Positions 23,719-32,447 of a DNA stretch of 38,709 bases are shown in pieces. The notes below the pieces were generated by a model. That model was not told the DNA's origin. It saw only the letters and a program-made list of their open reading frames with translations, and made no database searches. The first letter of the stretch is position 1. Each line of letters starts with the position of its first letter. Source of the stretch: Thiomicrospira cyclica (GTDB taxonomy: Bacteria; Pseudomonadota; Gammaproteobacteria; Thiomicrospirales; Thiomicrospiraceae); the NCBI GenBank assembly GCA_022736205.1, contig DZAT01000015.1:1-38709 (forward strand), given 5' to 3'. Made by a program: the position numbers and the translations under genes.

Positions 23719-26049
23719 ATGACCATCGCACAAAAACTAAGCTTGTTACTGATGAGCAGCATGGCAGCGTTAATCGCACTGATTGTCGTTGGCAATCAAA
23801 ATGCCACACAGATTGCACACACGCAAGCACAACTTCAATTAGTCGAACAACTGAGATTGAGTGCCCTTTCGATGCGTTCAGTTGGCAAAGATTTTGTGAT
23901 TCGCCCTACTAACGAGACACCAGAAAAGCACACGCAACACTATGAGCAGTTTGTTGAGCAAATGCATCGCCTTGATCAAACCATTGTTGGCGATACCAGT
24001 ACACTAGCACAACAAACAAGCGCCTATCGTGAGCGATTTTTACAAACTGTGGCACGTCAAAAGCTGATTGGTTTTACGCCTGAAACAGGACTATATGGCG
24101 AATTACGCGCTGCTGTGCATAATGTAGAGAAAAAACTACAACCGATTACCACCACTGCAGCAGGCGCAAAGCTATTAGCTGATGTGTTATTACTTCGTCG
24201 TCACGAAAAAGACTTTATGCTGCGCCGCGATGCCAAATATGCGGACAATCTGGTAAAAGATATCAAGATACTAGAAACGGATTTAGCCAAATCCCCCTTG
24301 GACGATGACGATATTACCAAGCTTCAAGCGTTAATAAACACCTATCAAACCAGCTTTTTAGCATTAGTAGATAATGAAAAAATCGTTGGTATCAAAGACG
24401 TTAAAGGACTTCGTGACACGATGCGCGAGCAGGGTGAACAAATGGAAGAAAACCTAACTGCCTTTGCTAACGCTGCGAAAACACAAGCCGAGATCATCGA
24501 AACGCAAGCTTTTTGGACAAACATTGTACTGACAAGCGTCATTGTTTTATTCTTGCTGGGACTCACTTGGAATACGAGACGCGCCATTCTTAATCCTGTC
24601 AATAACATCATCAATCAGATGCAAGCGATTACCCAAACGGGTAGATTAAGCAACCGTGTGCCTGTTGATAGCAACGATGAACTGGGCAAAATAGCCACGT
24701 CGTTTAATCGTCTGCTTGATGCGATTCAAAACGCGGTTAAAGAAACCAATCATGTGTTGGGCAGCATGGCGGAAGGCAAGCTAGACGAGCGCATGAGAGG
24801 AAACTATGCGGGCGATCTAGGGCAGATGGCACACAACGTGAACACTTCTGCCGATGGCATCGTTAATATTGTCAATCAAATTCGCGATGCCATGAATGCA
24901 CTCTATGAAGGACAGTTCGACAAACCCATTAATAAAGATGCTCCTGGCGAATTTGGCATTATGCTCAGCAATGCGGCTGATACCTTAGATGCCATTCAGG
25001 GCATTATTACTGAACTTAACTTATTAGCAGCGCAAATGAATGCGGGCAACTTTAACAGCCGCATTCACGTCAATGCACGTGGCAATATGCTAACCATGAA
25101 AACCAACCTTAATGATGCGATGGCTGCGTTAGATACGGCCATCATGGAAGTAAACCGTGTCATGCAAGCGCAATCAACAGGTGATTTAACGCAACAGATC
25201 ACGGGTAACTACCAAGGACAGCTCAAGTCGCTATCTCACGCGATCAACAGCTCTGCCAGTCAGTTATTACAGATTGTGTCGCGTTCTATTGGTGTGTCTC
25301 ATATGGTTAATGATGGTGCAAATCAAGTATCGCAGGGGGCAACCGATTTATCCATGCGTATTCAAGAACAGGCAGCTTCGATAGAACAAAGCTGCGCTAC
25401 CATGACAGAAATGAGTGCATCGGTTGCGACAAATAGCGGCAACAACGCTCAAATTGCGACCCTAATTCGTCAAGTCGAGCAAAAATCGGGCAATGGTGTT
25501 TTGGTCATGAAGCAAACCATTGATGCCATGCAATCGATACAAAACTCTAGTCATCAAATTGGCGATATCGTTAGTATTATTGATGGCATTGCCTTCCAAA
25601 CCAACCTACTCGCCTTAAACGCTGCCGTAGAAGCCGCCAGAGCGGGAGAACATGGACGTGGTTTTGCTGTCGTTGCCAGCGAAGTACGCGCTCTGGCTGG
25701 CAAATCGGCAGCAGCAGCAAAAGACATCAAAACCCTAATTACGGCAAGCGTTTCACGTGTCAAAACAGGGACAGAACTGGCAGACAAATCGGGCGTTATG
25801 TTGAACGAAATCGAACAGTCGGTCAAACATGTCGCCGAAATGATGGATGGCATGGCTCATGCATCGCAGGAACAAAATCATGCCATTGCTCAAGTCAACA
25901 AAGCAATGCATGAAATTGATCGCGTCACGCAAGAAAATGCCGCGCTAGTCGAAGAAACGACCGCCGCTGCCGACAGCTTGCACCAAGTCGCTGAAGAGTT
26001 GCGTAGCAATATGGACTTTTTTAATACACGCAAAGGTGGACGTGGTTAA
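23719..26049 (+). CDS. Methyl-accepting chemotaxis protein with helical sensor and poly-HAMP array
   Basis: The 776-residue receptor has TM1 (residues about 8-24), an all-helical periplasmic sensor (about 30-260), TM2 (TNIVLTSVIVLFLLGLTW) and a C-terminal signalling hairpin with QTNLLALNAAVEAARAGEHG. The sensor has two repeats of a KDFxxR motif (MRSVGKDFVIRP and RRHEKDFMLRRDAKYADN), suggesting a helical bimodular (HBM-like) domain. Between TM2 and the signalling domain lie five HAMP-like units; units 2-5 begin near residues 344, 389, 433 and 478, a 45-residue period, with repeated GKL/GQF/GNF/GDL positions. It ends FFNTRKGGRG with no CheR-docking pentapeptide. The ligand is unknown. Confidence 0.9.
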   Translation: MTIAQKLSLLLMSSMAALIALIVVGNQNATQIAHTQAQLQLVEQLRLSALSMRSVGKDFVIRPTNETPEKHTQHYEQFVEQMHRLDQTIVGDTSTLAQQTSAYRERFLQTVARQKLIGFTPETGLYGELRAAVHNVEKKLQPITTTAAGAKLLADVLLLRRHEKDFMLRRDAKYADNLVKDIKILETDLAKSPLDDDDITKLQALINTYQTSFLALVDNEKIVGIKDVKGLRDTMREQGEQMEENLTAFANAAKTQAEIIETQAFWTNIVLTSVIVLFLLGLTWNTRRAILNPVNNIINQMQAITQTGRLSNRVPVDSNDELGKIATSFNRLLDAIQNAVKETNHVLGSMAEGKLDERMRGNYAGDLGQMAHNVNTSADGIVNIVNQIRDAMNALYEGQFDKPINKDAPGEFGIMLSNAADTLDAIQGIITELNLLAAQMNAGNFNSRIHVNARGNMLTMKTNLNDAMAALDTAIMEVNRVMQAQSTGDLTQQITGNYQGQLKSLSHAINSSASQLLQIVSRSIGVSHMVNDGANQVSQGATDLSMRIQEQAASIEQSCATMTEMSASVATNSGNNAQIATLIRQVEQKSGNGVLVMKQTIDAMQSIQNSSHQIGDIVSIIDGIAFQTNLLALNAAVEAARAGEHGRGFAVVASEVRALAGKSAAAAKDIKTLITASVSRVKTGTELADKSGVMLNEIEQSVKHVAEMMDGMAHASQEQNHAIAQVNKAMHEIDRVTQENAALVEETTAAADSLHQVAEELRSNMDFFNTRKGGRG

Positions 26050-26086
26050 GCGCGTTAAAAAGATAATCGCTAAAATAAGTCCTATT

Positions 26087-26195
26087 GGGGACTTCTAATA
26101 ACCTACCTTTCGTCATCCTCGCGTAGGCGGGGATCCATGAAATCAATGAGATAGATTCCCGCTTTCGCGGGAATGACGGGTTTTTAGATGTGCCC
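26087..26195. mobile_element. MITE-like element, copy 2 (109 bp), containing a paired palindromic repeat
   Basis: The left end GGGGACTTCTAATAACC (26087-26103) and the right end, read on the minus strand as GGGCACATCTAAAAACC (26179-26195), match at 14 of 17. TATT directly flanks both sides (26083-26086 and 26196-26199), extendable to TATTG if the left boundary moves 1 nt. The ends are those of copy 1 at 12975-13124, but the interior differs: it holds the inverted pair CGTCATCCTCGCGTAGGCGG (26111-26130) and its partner at 26154-26178. No coding capacity is present. It lies between the chemoreceptor gene and the convergent small membrane protein gene. Confidence 0.65.
26111..26178. repeat. Paired inverted palindromic repeat (same family as in mdtC)
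   Basis: The left unit starts CGTCATCCTCGCGTAGGCGG; the right unit on the minus strand starts CGTCATTCCCGCGAAAGCGG. The right unit alone folds into a strong hairpin (GATTCCCGC / GCGGGAATG) and may serve as a terminator for the converging genes. Confidence 0.8.
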
Positions 26196-26208
26196 TATTG
26201 GCGTAGCC

Positions 26209-26418
26209 TTAGGTTTTTGGCTCTGACTTATCACCAAACATGCGATCGACCATTAACCCCAATAAGGCAGCAACCAGTAATAATGTCGAGGACATAAAGA
26301 CCTTGTAGGTTAAATCCTCGACAGTAATCACTTCCCAGATATCGAGCAAACCAACGGCTAACCCTGTTACGAGCGCCGCAACGGCGGTATAAAAACAAAT
26401 CTTGCGAAAGGTAAACAT
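26209..26418 (-). CDS. Small two-TM membrane protein, function unknown
   Basis: The 69-residue product (MFTFRKICFYTAVAALVTGL...) has two hydrophobic helices (YTAVAALVTGLAVGLLDIW, and FMSSTLLLVAALLGLMVDRM) and a charged C-terminal tail (FGDKSEPKT). I chose the ATG at 26418 because GGAG lies 8 nt upstream; upstream in-frame GTG and ATG codons (26427, 26424) abut that same site. It starts 11 nt after the ABC exporter gene and is probably cotranscribed with it. I do not recognise a family. Confidence 0.68.
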   Translation of the reverse strand: MFTFRKICFYTAVAALVTGLAVGLLDIWEVITVEDLTYKVFMSSTLLLVAALLGLMVDRMFGDKSEPKT

Positions 26419-26429
26419 TTTCATCACTC

Positions 26430-28202
26430 CTATTGTCCGCCATAAAGCCGCTGATAAACACCACCATCAATACCCAACAATTCGGCATGACTGCCTTGTT
26501 CGATAATTTGACCCGCATCAAACACCAACACTTTATCGGCTTCTTTCACCGCCGACAAACGGTGCGCAATAATTAACGTCGTTCTGTTTTTCAAAAAGTC
26601 GCGCATGGCTTCGTGCAGTAAAGACTCGGTATGCGTATCGAGCATCGACGTCGCTTCATCTAAGATGACGACTTTTGGTTGTGCCAGCATCATGCGCGCA
26701 ATGGCGAGGCGTTGACGTTGACCACCCGATAAGCGCACCCCATTACGTCCAAGCATCGAATCTAGCCCATTCGGCATATCGCGCACAAAATCAGCCAGCT
26801 GAGCAATGGTTAACACCTGCCACAAAACGGCATCATCAAACGCTGCACCTAGTGTTAAATTATGACGAACCGATTCATTAAACAGCATGGGGTTTTGCAA
26901 CACCACACCGATATGCTCACGCACTTGCTCAAAACCGATATCGGCAACCGACACACCACCAAAGCGAATATCGCCTTGTGTGGGTGCATACAGCCCCAAC
27001 AACAATTGCACTAAGGTCGATTTACCTGCACCCGACACACCCACCAAGGCGACCTGCTCGCCTGCGCCAATTTTAACCGACACCTTATCTAAAATGGGAT
27101 CGCCTTCGCTGTATGCAAAGCTAACCTGATCTAATTCAATGGCAACGGTTTGCGCTTGCTCAAACGGAAAGGCGTTAGCGATGTATTGTGGTTCTTCATC
27201 ACTGGCGAGTAACTGATTAATACGTCCTAATGCTGCTTTTGCGCCATAGTAAGACACTTGCACCGACAACAATTCTTGCACGGGTCCCATCATGAACCAC
27301 AAGTAACCAAAAACAGCGATCATTTCACCGATACTCAAATCGGAGAAAAGCACCATCATCATAGCAACCGCACGGAAAATCTCGAAGCCAAATAAAAACA
27401 CACCAAAGGAAAAACGCGACAAAGCATCCGACTTCCAGCCAGACGCAGTGGCAGCAGCACGCACTTCTTCTGCTGCCATTTTCGCTTTGGCTAAAAAGCG
27501 CTTGTCGGCATTGGTGGCACGCAATTGCTGCATCACTTCTAAAGTTTCGGATACCGACTGCGACAAGGCTTCAAAAGCACCATTTTCGCGCTGTTTCCAT
27601 GCCTTCACTTTTTTACCGAGCACCATCGTCACCCCAATCACAAAAGGATTGAGTAACAAAATAATCAACGCCAGTTGCCAGTGCATCCAGAGCAACACGC
27701 CCGCAACCCCCACCACACTCAGAATGGCAATTAATACCTTGGCGACCGTTTCGCCTAAAAACTTATCGACCGTTTCCACATCGGTTAACAAACGTGCTGT
27801 GACTTGTCCAGACCCAAGCGACTCATAGACTTGCATACTGATGCGTCCCAGCTTATCGAGCAGACGCTCGCGCACCGTTAAGGTCACCGCTTTAGACAGT
27901 CCGACAAAAATGCGCGTCGTTGCCACCCCCATCAATAAGCTGCTTAGGCGCAATAACACGGTAACGATGGTCACCAATACTACGACGGCTATCGCTCCCA
28001 TCCATGCATCGGGCAAGACAAAGCCAACTAACTGCGTTAAGGTAGCAGGTTGATGTAACAACACCTCATCCACCAACAAAGGCATTAATAGCGGCACAGG
28101 AACCGACATCAATGCGCCAATCACCGCTAAGGTTTGTCCTAACGCCAAACGTCGCGGATGGCGTTTAATCGATTGCCACAAATCAGAAAAAGTTAACATC
28201 AT
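26430..28202 (-). CDS. ABC exporter half-transporter (TMD-NBD fusion)
   Basis: The 590-residue protein fuses a six-helix exporter domain (residues about 15-320) to an ATPase with Walker A (GVSGAGKSTLVQLL), signature (VRLSGGQRQRLAIARMMLA), Walker B (VVILDEATSMLD) and H-loop (LIIAHRLSAVKEAD). It resembles the MsbA/MDR-like exporter family and would function as a homodimer or heterodimer in the inner membrane. Substrate cannot be told from sequence. Its ATG overlaps the lptG stop, so it is translationally coupled to LPS-export genes; a second ATG follows directly with AAGGA 7 nt upstream. An envelope lipid or drug substrate is plausible but unproven. Confidence 0.85.
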   Translation of the reverse strand: MMLTFSDLWQSIKRHPRRLALGQTLAVIGALMSVPVPLLMPLLVDEVLLHQPATLTQLVGFVLPDAWMGAIAVVVLVTIVTVLLRLSSLLMGVATTRIFVGLSKAVTLTVRERLLDKLGRISMQVYESLGSGQVTARLLTDVETVDKFLGETVAKVLIAILSVVGVAGVLLWMHWQLALIILLLNPFVIGVTMVLGKKVKAWKQRENGAFEALSQSVSETLEVMQQLRATNADKRFLAKAKMAAEEVRAAATASGWKSDALSRFSFGVFLFGFEIFRAVAMMMVLFSDLSIGEMIAVFGYLWFMMGPVQELLSVQVSYYGAKAALGRINQLLASDEEPQYIANAFPFEQAQTVAIELDQVSFAYSEGDPILDKVSVKIGAGEQVALVGVSGAGKSTLVQLLLGLYAPTQGDIRFGGVSVADIGFEQVREHIGVVLQNPMLFNESVRHNLTLGAAFDDAVLWQVLTIAQLADFVRDMPNGLDSMLGRNGVRLSGGQRQRLAIARMMLAQPKVVILDEATSMLDTHTESLLHEAMRDFLKNRTTLIIAHRLSAVKEADKVLVFDAGQIIEQGSHAELLGIDGGVYQRLYGGQ

Positions 28203-29302
28203 CTAATCCTTTTAAGCCAAATCAAGCTCACTACTAAAACAAACATCGGCAAAGCAAAAGCGCTGACCATCGGCGGAAAATCCGCCAAGGATGCCATATC
28301 CCCCACCACACGGTTAACCAAGAAGAACACCAGTCCAATCAAAATACCAACAAGCACACGCCCGCCCATACTCGCACTTCGCCCCGCACGTAGCAGCAGC
28401 GGAATGGCAAGCGCCAACATGGCAAACAATGACACGGGATGCGCCAACTTACGCCACAGCGCCAGCTCTAAGGTTTGAGTTTGCATACCATTTGCCGACA
28501 TCGCATCAATCTGTGAGCGCAGCTCAGACCAAGACCAGTTTTTCTTGTCTTGCGCCATCAGCGACAAGGCCTGAGGCTCAAAGGGCAAATGTACAGCCTG
28601 TTCTGCCCATGTTTGCTCTTGCCAATGCAGCCCGACGAAGGGGAAAGCACCATCGATCAATGCAGTTGAAAGCCACTGTTCACGAACACTACGTAGCAGC
28701 CAGCCATGATTTTCCTGATAAACCGCCTGCTCCGCTTGCCATATTTTAATCACGCCACCTGCTGCATCCAGTTGAAAGATATCGACGCCCATCAACAAGT
28801 CCGAGCGAACAACCGATTTTGCCGTGATATAACGTTGTCCCTCTTTCATCCAGAAACCCGCTTCGCCAGCCAAAGACAGGTTTTGCGCACCACTACTCAA
28901 GCGCAATTGCATCGCGGTCTTTTCTGCCCAAGGCGCAACCCCTTCTCCGACAAATAACATCATCAGCCACAGCAAGAGCAGCCCCTTAGCCAATGCCAAC
29001 AATAAACGAGAAGGCGACCAACCACTGGCACGTATAATGGTTAACTCACCCTGTGTCGCCAACTGACCCAAACCAGCCAAGACACCAATCAGCAATGCCA
29101 TCGGGAAGACATCGTAAGCATATGCAGGCATTTTAAGCAGCGCAAAAACCAATGCCTTCGATAACGGATAATGCTCAGAAATGCGCCCTAATTGCGACAA
29201 CAACTCCGAAAACCCCAATAATGCGGTCAACAACATCATGGCAGCCAATACCGCCCAGATCACCGAGCGCGCCAAATAGGCTTCGATTCGTCCGAAAATC
29301 AT
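28199..29302 (-). CDS. lptG: LPS export permease LptG
   Basis: The 367-residue protein has the YjgP/YjgQ-family layout: three N-terminal TMs (including PAYAYDVFPMALLIGVLAGL, then GQLATQGELTIIRASGW), a periplasmic beta-jellyroll domain (about residues 130-260) and three C-terminal TMs. With LptF and the ATPase LptB it extracts lipopolysaccharide from the inner membrane. It overlaps lptF by 4 nt and the ABC exporter start by 4 nt. LptF and LptG are told apart here by order: the first gene next to pepA is lptF. Confidence 0.93.
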   Translation of the reverse strand: MIFGRIEAYLARSVIWAVLAAMMLLTALLGFSELLSQLGRISEHYPLSKALVFALLKMPAYAYDVFPMALLIGVLAGLGQLATQGELTIIRASGWSPSRLLLALAKGLLLLWLMMLFVGEGVAPWAEKTAMQLRLSSGAQNLSLAGEAGFWMKEGQRYITAKSVVRSDLLMGVDIFQLDAAGGVIKIWQAEQAVYQENHGWLLRSVREQWLSTALIDGAFPFVGLHWQEQTWAEQAVHLPFEPQALSLMAQDKKNWSWSELRSQIDAMSANGMQTQTLELALWRKLAHPVSLFAMLALAIPLLLRAGRSASMGGRVLVGILIGLVFFLVNRVVGDMASLADFPPMVSAFALPMFVLVVSLIWLKRIR

Positions 29303-30375
29303 GATGCCACCTTACGGGTAAGACGAGACCACCAATCTTTAAGCGGCAACCAAAACAAAATAGGAAAAGCCAACATCAACAACAAACCAGGAAATGGCGG
29401 CAAATGCCCAGATTGTAGTTGCGCCCTAACCGTAATCGCCAATTGCGTGAATACCAAATAAAACCCTAATCCCCACGCCATGCGCGAATAGCGCCCTTGT
29501 CTCGGACCCACTTTAGATAAGCGCCACCCAATGAGTGCCATCATCAACACACTAAGCCCGACAAAAAATCGCCACTGTAAATGCGCCATCATGCGCGGAT
29601 TGTCTCGACCTTGCCAAAGCGTCAGCGTATCCGTTGCTTCAACTTCCAATGCCGACAACTTAACTTGCCAATCGGGCAGCCAAACCGACATCTGCTCAAA
29701 CGACTCGACAACCAAGCGCTCAGAACCTAACGCCCCTTCTGTCACCTGTCCCTTGTCTAATATCAACACAGTGCGCTCACCATCAAGCGCAAAATGACCA
29801 CTTGGTGCTGTGAGTAACATATCGGGACGATCAGCAGGACGAAGTTGAATAAACACTTCAGATAAACGACCATCGGGCGTCACTTTTTCGGCATAAAAAA
29901 CCCCGTTAGACGAGGATAAAGGCGTAAAACGCCCCCCCGTCAACGCCTTAATCTGTACACGCATCTGCCCTTCGGCTAACATCTGACGCTCTTGTTGCAT
30001 TGCCCAAGGTGAAGCAACCAAAGCAGACCACCCTGCCAGTAAGCCAACGACCAAGCCTAAACTCAGCACCAAACGCAAAAAGTAACGATTCCCAACACCG
30101 CTGGCAGCCAGCACTTCCATTTCACGATCATGATACAAACGACCAAAGGTTAGCATTGCCGACAAAAGCACGGATAAGGGCAGCAATATTTCCATTGCCA
30201 TGGGGATTTTGAGTAACACCAGTTTGGTTACCAAGTCAGGACTAAGCCGTCCTTCTAGTGCTTCGGTCAGCAAGCGCGCCACTTCGCCACCAAGGATAAC
30301 GAGTAACAGAACGCCCAATACCGCCACAAACGACAACAGCAATTCTCGACCAATATAAGCGGTTAATAGGCGCAT
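29299..30375 (-). CDS. lptF: LPS export permease LptF
   Basis: The 358-residue permease starts MRLLTAYIGRELLLSFVAVL and has the family pattern: three TMs, DREMEVLAASGVGNRYFLRL, a periplasmic jellyroll (KALTGGRFTPLSSSNGVFYA) and three more TMs. It is the partner of LptG in the LptB2FG complex. I chose the ATG at 30375 on homology and length. An upstream in-frame extension to 30570 would run across the divergent pepA start and contains no credible LptF sequence. The divergent lptF/pepA layout is conserved in many beta- and gammaproteobacteria. Confidence 0.93.
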   Translation of the reverse strand: MRLLTAYIGRELLLSFVAVLGVLLLVILGGEVARLLTEALEGRLSPDLVTKLVLLKIPMAMEILLPLSVLLSAMLTFGRLYHDREMEVLAASGVGNRYFLRLVLSLGLVVGLLAGWSALVASPWAMQQERQMLAEGQMRVQIKALTGGRFTPLSSSNGVFYAEKVTPDGRLSEVFIQLRPADRPDMLLTAPSGHFALDGERTVLILDKGQVTEGALGSERLVVESFEQMSVWLPDWQVKLSALEVEATDTLTLWQGRDNPRMMAHLQWRFFVGLSVLMMALIGWRLSKVGPRQGRYSRMAWGLGFYLVFTQLAITVRAQLQSGHLPPFPGLLLMLAFPILFWLPLKDWWSRLTRKVAS

Positions 30376-30451
30376 CTTTTCACAGCATCTCTTGTTAATC
30401 AGCACTAAAATGAGTATTGTAAGTAAAAACAGACTAGGATAACGTAAAAAC

Positions 30452-31975
30452 ATGAATAAACTCACCATCAGCCTCGACAATAAAGGCAGTGCTACCGATT
30501 TATGCGTCATTGCCGTCAGCAGCAACGAAACACAATTATCAGCATTTAACGACCAAGACAAACTGCGCAAAGGTCAGTTATCGCAATTATTAAAAGAAGG
30601 CTTAATCAGCGGCAAAAAAGGCAACACGAGCATGTTGCCTCGCGCTAACAGCCGAAGCCCTAACTTGCTACTTGTTGGTATTGGCGATAAGCCATTGAGC
30701 CTGCGTCACTATCGTGAGCTATGTGAAGCTGCTGCCAGTGCAAGCCAAGGTACACAACACCGCAGTGTTGACTGCACCTTACCAACGCTTGAGGTAACTG
30801 GGGTAAGCGAAACGCAAAAGCTGATTCATGCTGCACTCATTTTCCAGAACAGTCTGTATCGTTACGACGATGCCAGCCGAGGTAAAGCAGCAACAGAAGC
30901 CGCACCACAACTCGCTAACTTAAACCTGCCCAGTCTTGGTTTAGGAGATCAAGCGCAAGCAGCGGTCAATCAAGGTCAAGCAACAGCAATGGGCATGGCG
31001 CTAACGCGTACCCTTGGTAATTTACCGCCCAATATCATGAATCCTGAAAGCTTGGCAGAACAAGCCAAAGCCTTGGCAAAAAGTCACAAGCTGAAATGCA
31101 CCATTCTCAAACGTGCCGACATGGAAAAACTGGGTATGGGTAGCTTGTTAGCTGTGGCACAAGGTGCTACCGCTTCGCCTCGCCTAATTGCCTTGGAATA
31201 CAAAGGCGCTAAAGGCGCACCCATTGCCCTCGTTGGTAAAGGCGTGACGTTCGATTCGGGCGGTATCAGCTTAAAGCCAGGTGCGGGCATGGACGAAATG
31301 AAGTTTGATATGTGTGGCGCTGCTACGGTATTAGGCGTGATGCAAGCCGTTGCCGAACTCAAACTACCGATTCATTTGGTGGGCGTGGTTCCTGCTGTCG
31401 AAAACATGCCTGCAGGCAATGCTGCCCGTCCAGGCGATGTGGTGACCAGCATGAGCGGTCAGACCATCGAAATCTTGAACACCGATGCCGAAGGTCGATT
31501 GATTTTATGTGATGCGCTAACGTGGACACAACGCGAATTTAAACCAGCACGAATCATCGATATGGCAACGCTAACAGGCGCAGTCATCGTTGCATTGGGT
31601 AACCATACCAGTGGCATGATGGGTAACGATAACAACTTCCAGCGCTCGCTCAAAAAAGCAGGCGACATGAGTTACGACCGTGTATGGCGTTTACCATTAT
31701 GGGATGAATACGATGAACAGCTTAAGTCTAACTTTGCCGACATGGGCAATATTGGTGGACGCGAAGCAGGCACCATTACGGCTGGTTGCTTCCTACAGCG
31801 CTTTATCGAAAACGACACACCTTGGACACATTTAGATATTGCGGGCACAGCTTGGGTTTCGGGCGCTAAAAAAGGGGCAAGTGGTCGACCTGTGCCATTA
31901 ATTATGCAGTATCTTGTTAATCAATCACAAAAAGAAATGGCATTAACAGAAGAAAGCACCGATGCCACAGAATGA
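30452..31975 (+). CDS. pepA: Leucyl aminopeptidase PepA (M17 family)
   Basis: The 507-residue protein is full length. It contains the M17 metal-site sequence (LVGKGVTFDSGGISLKPGAG, then MDEMKFDMCGAA) and the signature NTDAEGRL (residues 343-350). The N-terminal macro-like domain is more divergent. It removes N-terminal residues from peptides and, in E. coli, also binds DNA at cer and carAB sites as XerA/PepA. It is divergent from lptF (76 nt) and overlaps holC by 14 nt, so pepA-holC are translationally linked. Confidence 0.96.
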   Translation: MNKLTISLDNKGSATDLCVIAVSSNETQLSAFNDQDKLRKGQLSQLLKEGLISGKKGNTSMLPRANSRSPNLLLVGIGDKPLSLRHYRELCEAAASASQGTQHRSVDCTLPTLEVTGVSETQKLIHAALIFQNSLYRYDDASRGKAATEAAPQLANLNLPSLGLGDQAQAAVNQGQATAMGMALTRTLGNLPPNIMNPESLAEQAKALAKSHKLKCTILKRADMEKLGMGSLLAVAQGATASPRLIALEYKGAKGAPIALVGKGVTFDSGGISLKPGAGMDEMKFDMCGAATVLGVMQAVAELKLPIHLVGVVPAVENMPAGNAARPGDVVTSMSGQTIEILNTDAEGRLILCDALTWTQREFKPARIIDMATLTGAVIVALGNHTSGMMGNDNNFQRSLKKAGDMSYDRVWRLPLWDEYDEQLKSNFADMGNIGGREAGTITAGCFLQRFIENDTPWTHLDIAGTAWVSGAKKGASGRPVPLIMQYLVNQSQKEMALTEESTDATE

Positions 31976-32375
31976 GGTTTGGTTTTATCTGCTGCCCGAC
32001 GCGTTGGAAACAACGCGCCTACAGTTTATCATTAAATTTTGCGATGCCGCCACCCGTCGATCCAGACGGGCAGTGCTACTGTGCAACGACTTAAGCGAAG
32101 CAGAGCAGCTCGACCTTGCCATCTGGCAAGACAGTCGCCCTGAAAGTTTTATTGCGCACAGCATCGACAATCAATGTCCTGCCCCCATTCAGCTATTAAC
32201 AGCCAGTATGCCTACAGAAGGTGATATTTTGCTTAACCTAACCAATCAACTGCTGACCGTGACGGGTTATCAGCGTATTGTTGAAATCGTCAATCCAGAC
32301 AGCCGCGAAGCGAGCCGAGCGCGTTGGCGACATTATCAACAACTGGGGCTTAGTCCTGAGTTAAAGCCGATTTGA
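31962..32375 (+). CDS. holC: DNA polymerase III chi subunit HolC
   Basis: The 137-residue product reads VWFYLLPDALETTRLQFIIK, then CDAATRRSRRAVLLCNDLSE and LDLAIWQDSRPESFIAHSID, the normal HolC order (Y-x-L near the N-terminus, W-x(7)FI/LPH-like segment). Chi bridges the clamp loader to single-strand binding protein. It lies after pepA with a 14-nt overlap and before valS, the usual pepA-holC-valS string, here interrupted by a GGDEF gene. Confidence 0.92.
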   Translation: MPQNEVWFYLLPDALETTRLQFIIKFCDAATRRSRRAVLLCNDLSEAEQLDLAIWQDSRPESFIAHSIDNQCPAPIQLLTASMPTEGDILLNLTNQLLTVTGYQRIVEIVNPDSREASRARWRHYQQLGLSPELKPI

Positions 32376-32447
32376 TTTCGTTCTTTTACTTAAATTTTTC
32401 TAAGATGTTGCCGCTAACTTGGCTAAATAAGGGAAATATGAAACACG

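Noticed and set aside
30376-30570. N-terminal extension of LptF by 65 residues
   Set aside because: It would cross the divergent pepA start, and the family start MRLLTAYIGREL lies at 30375.
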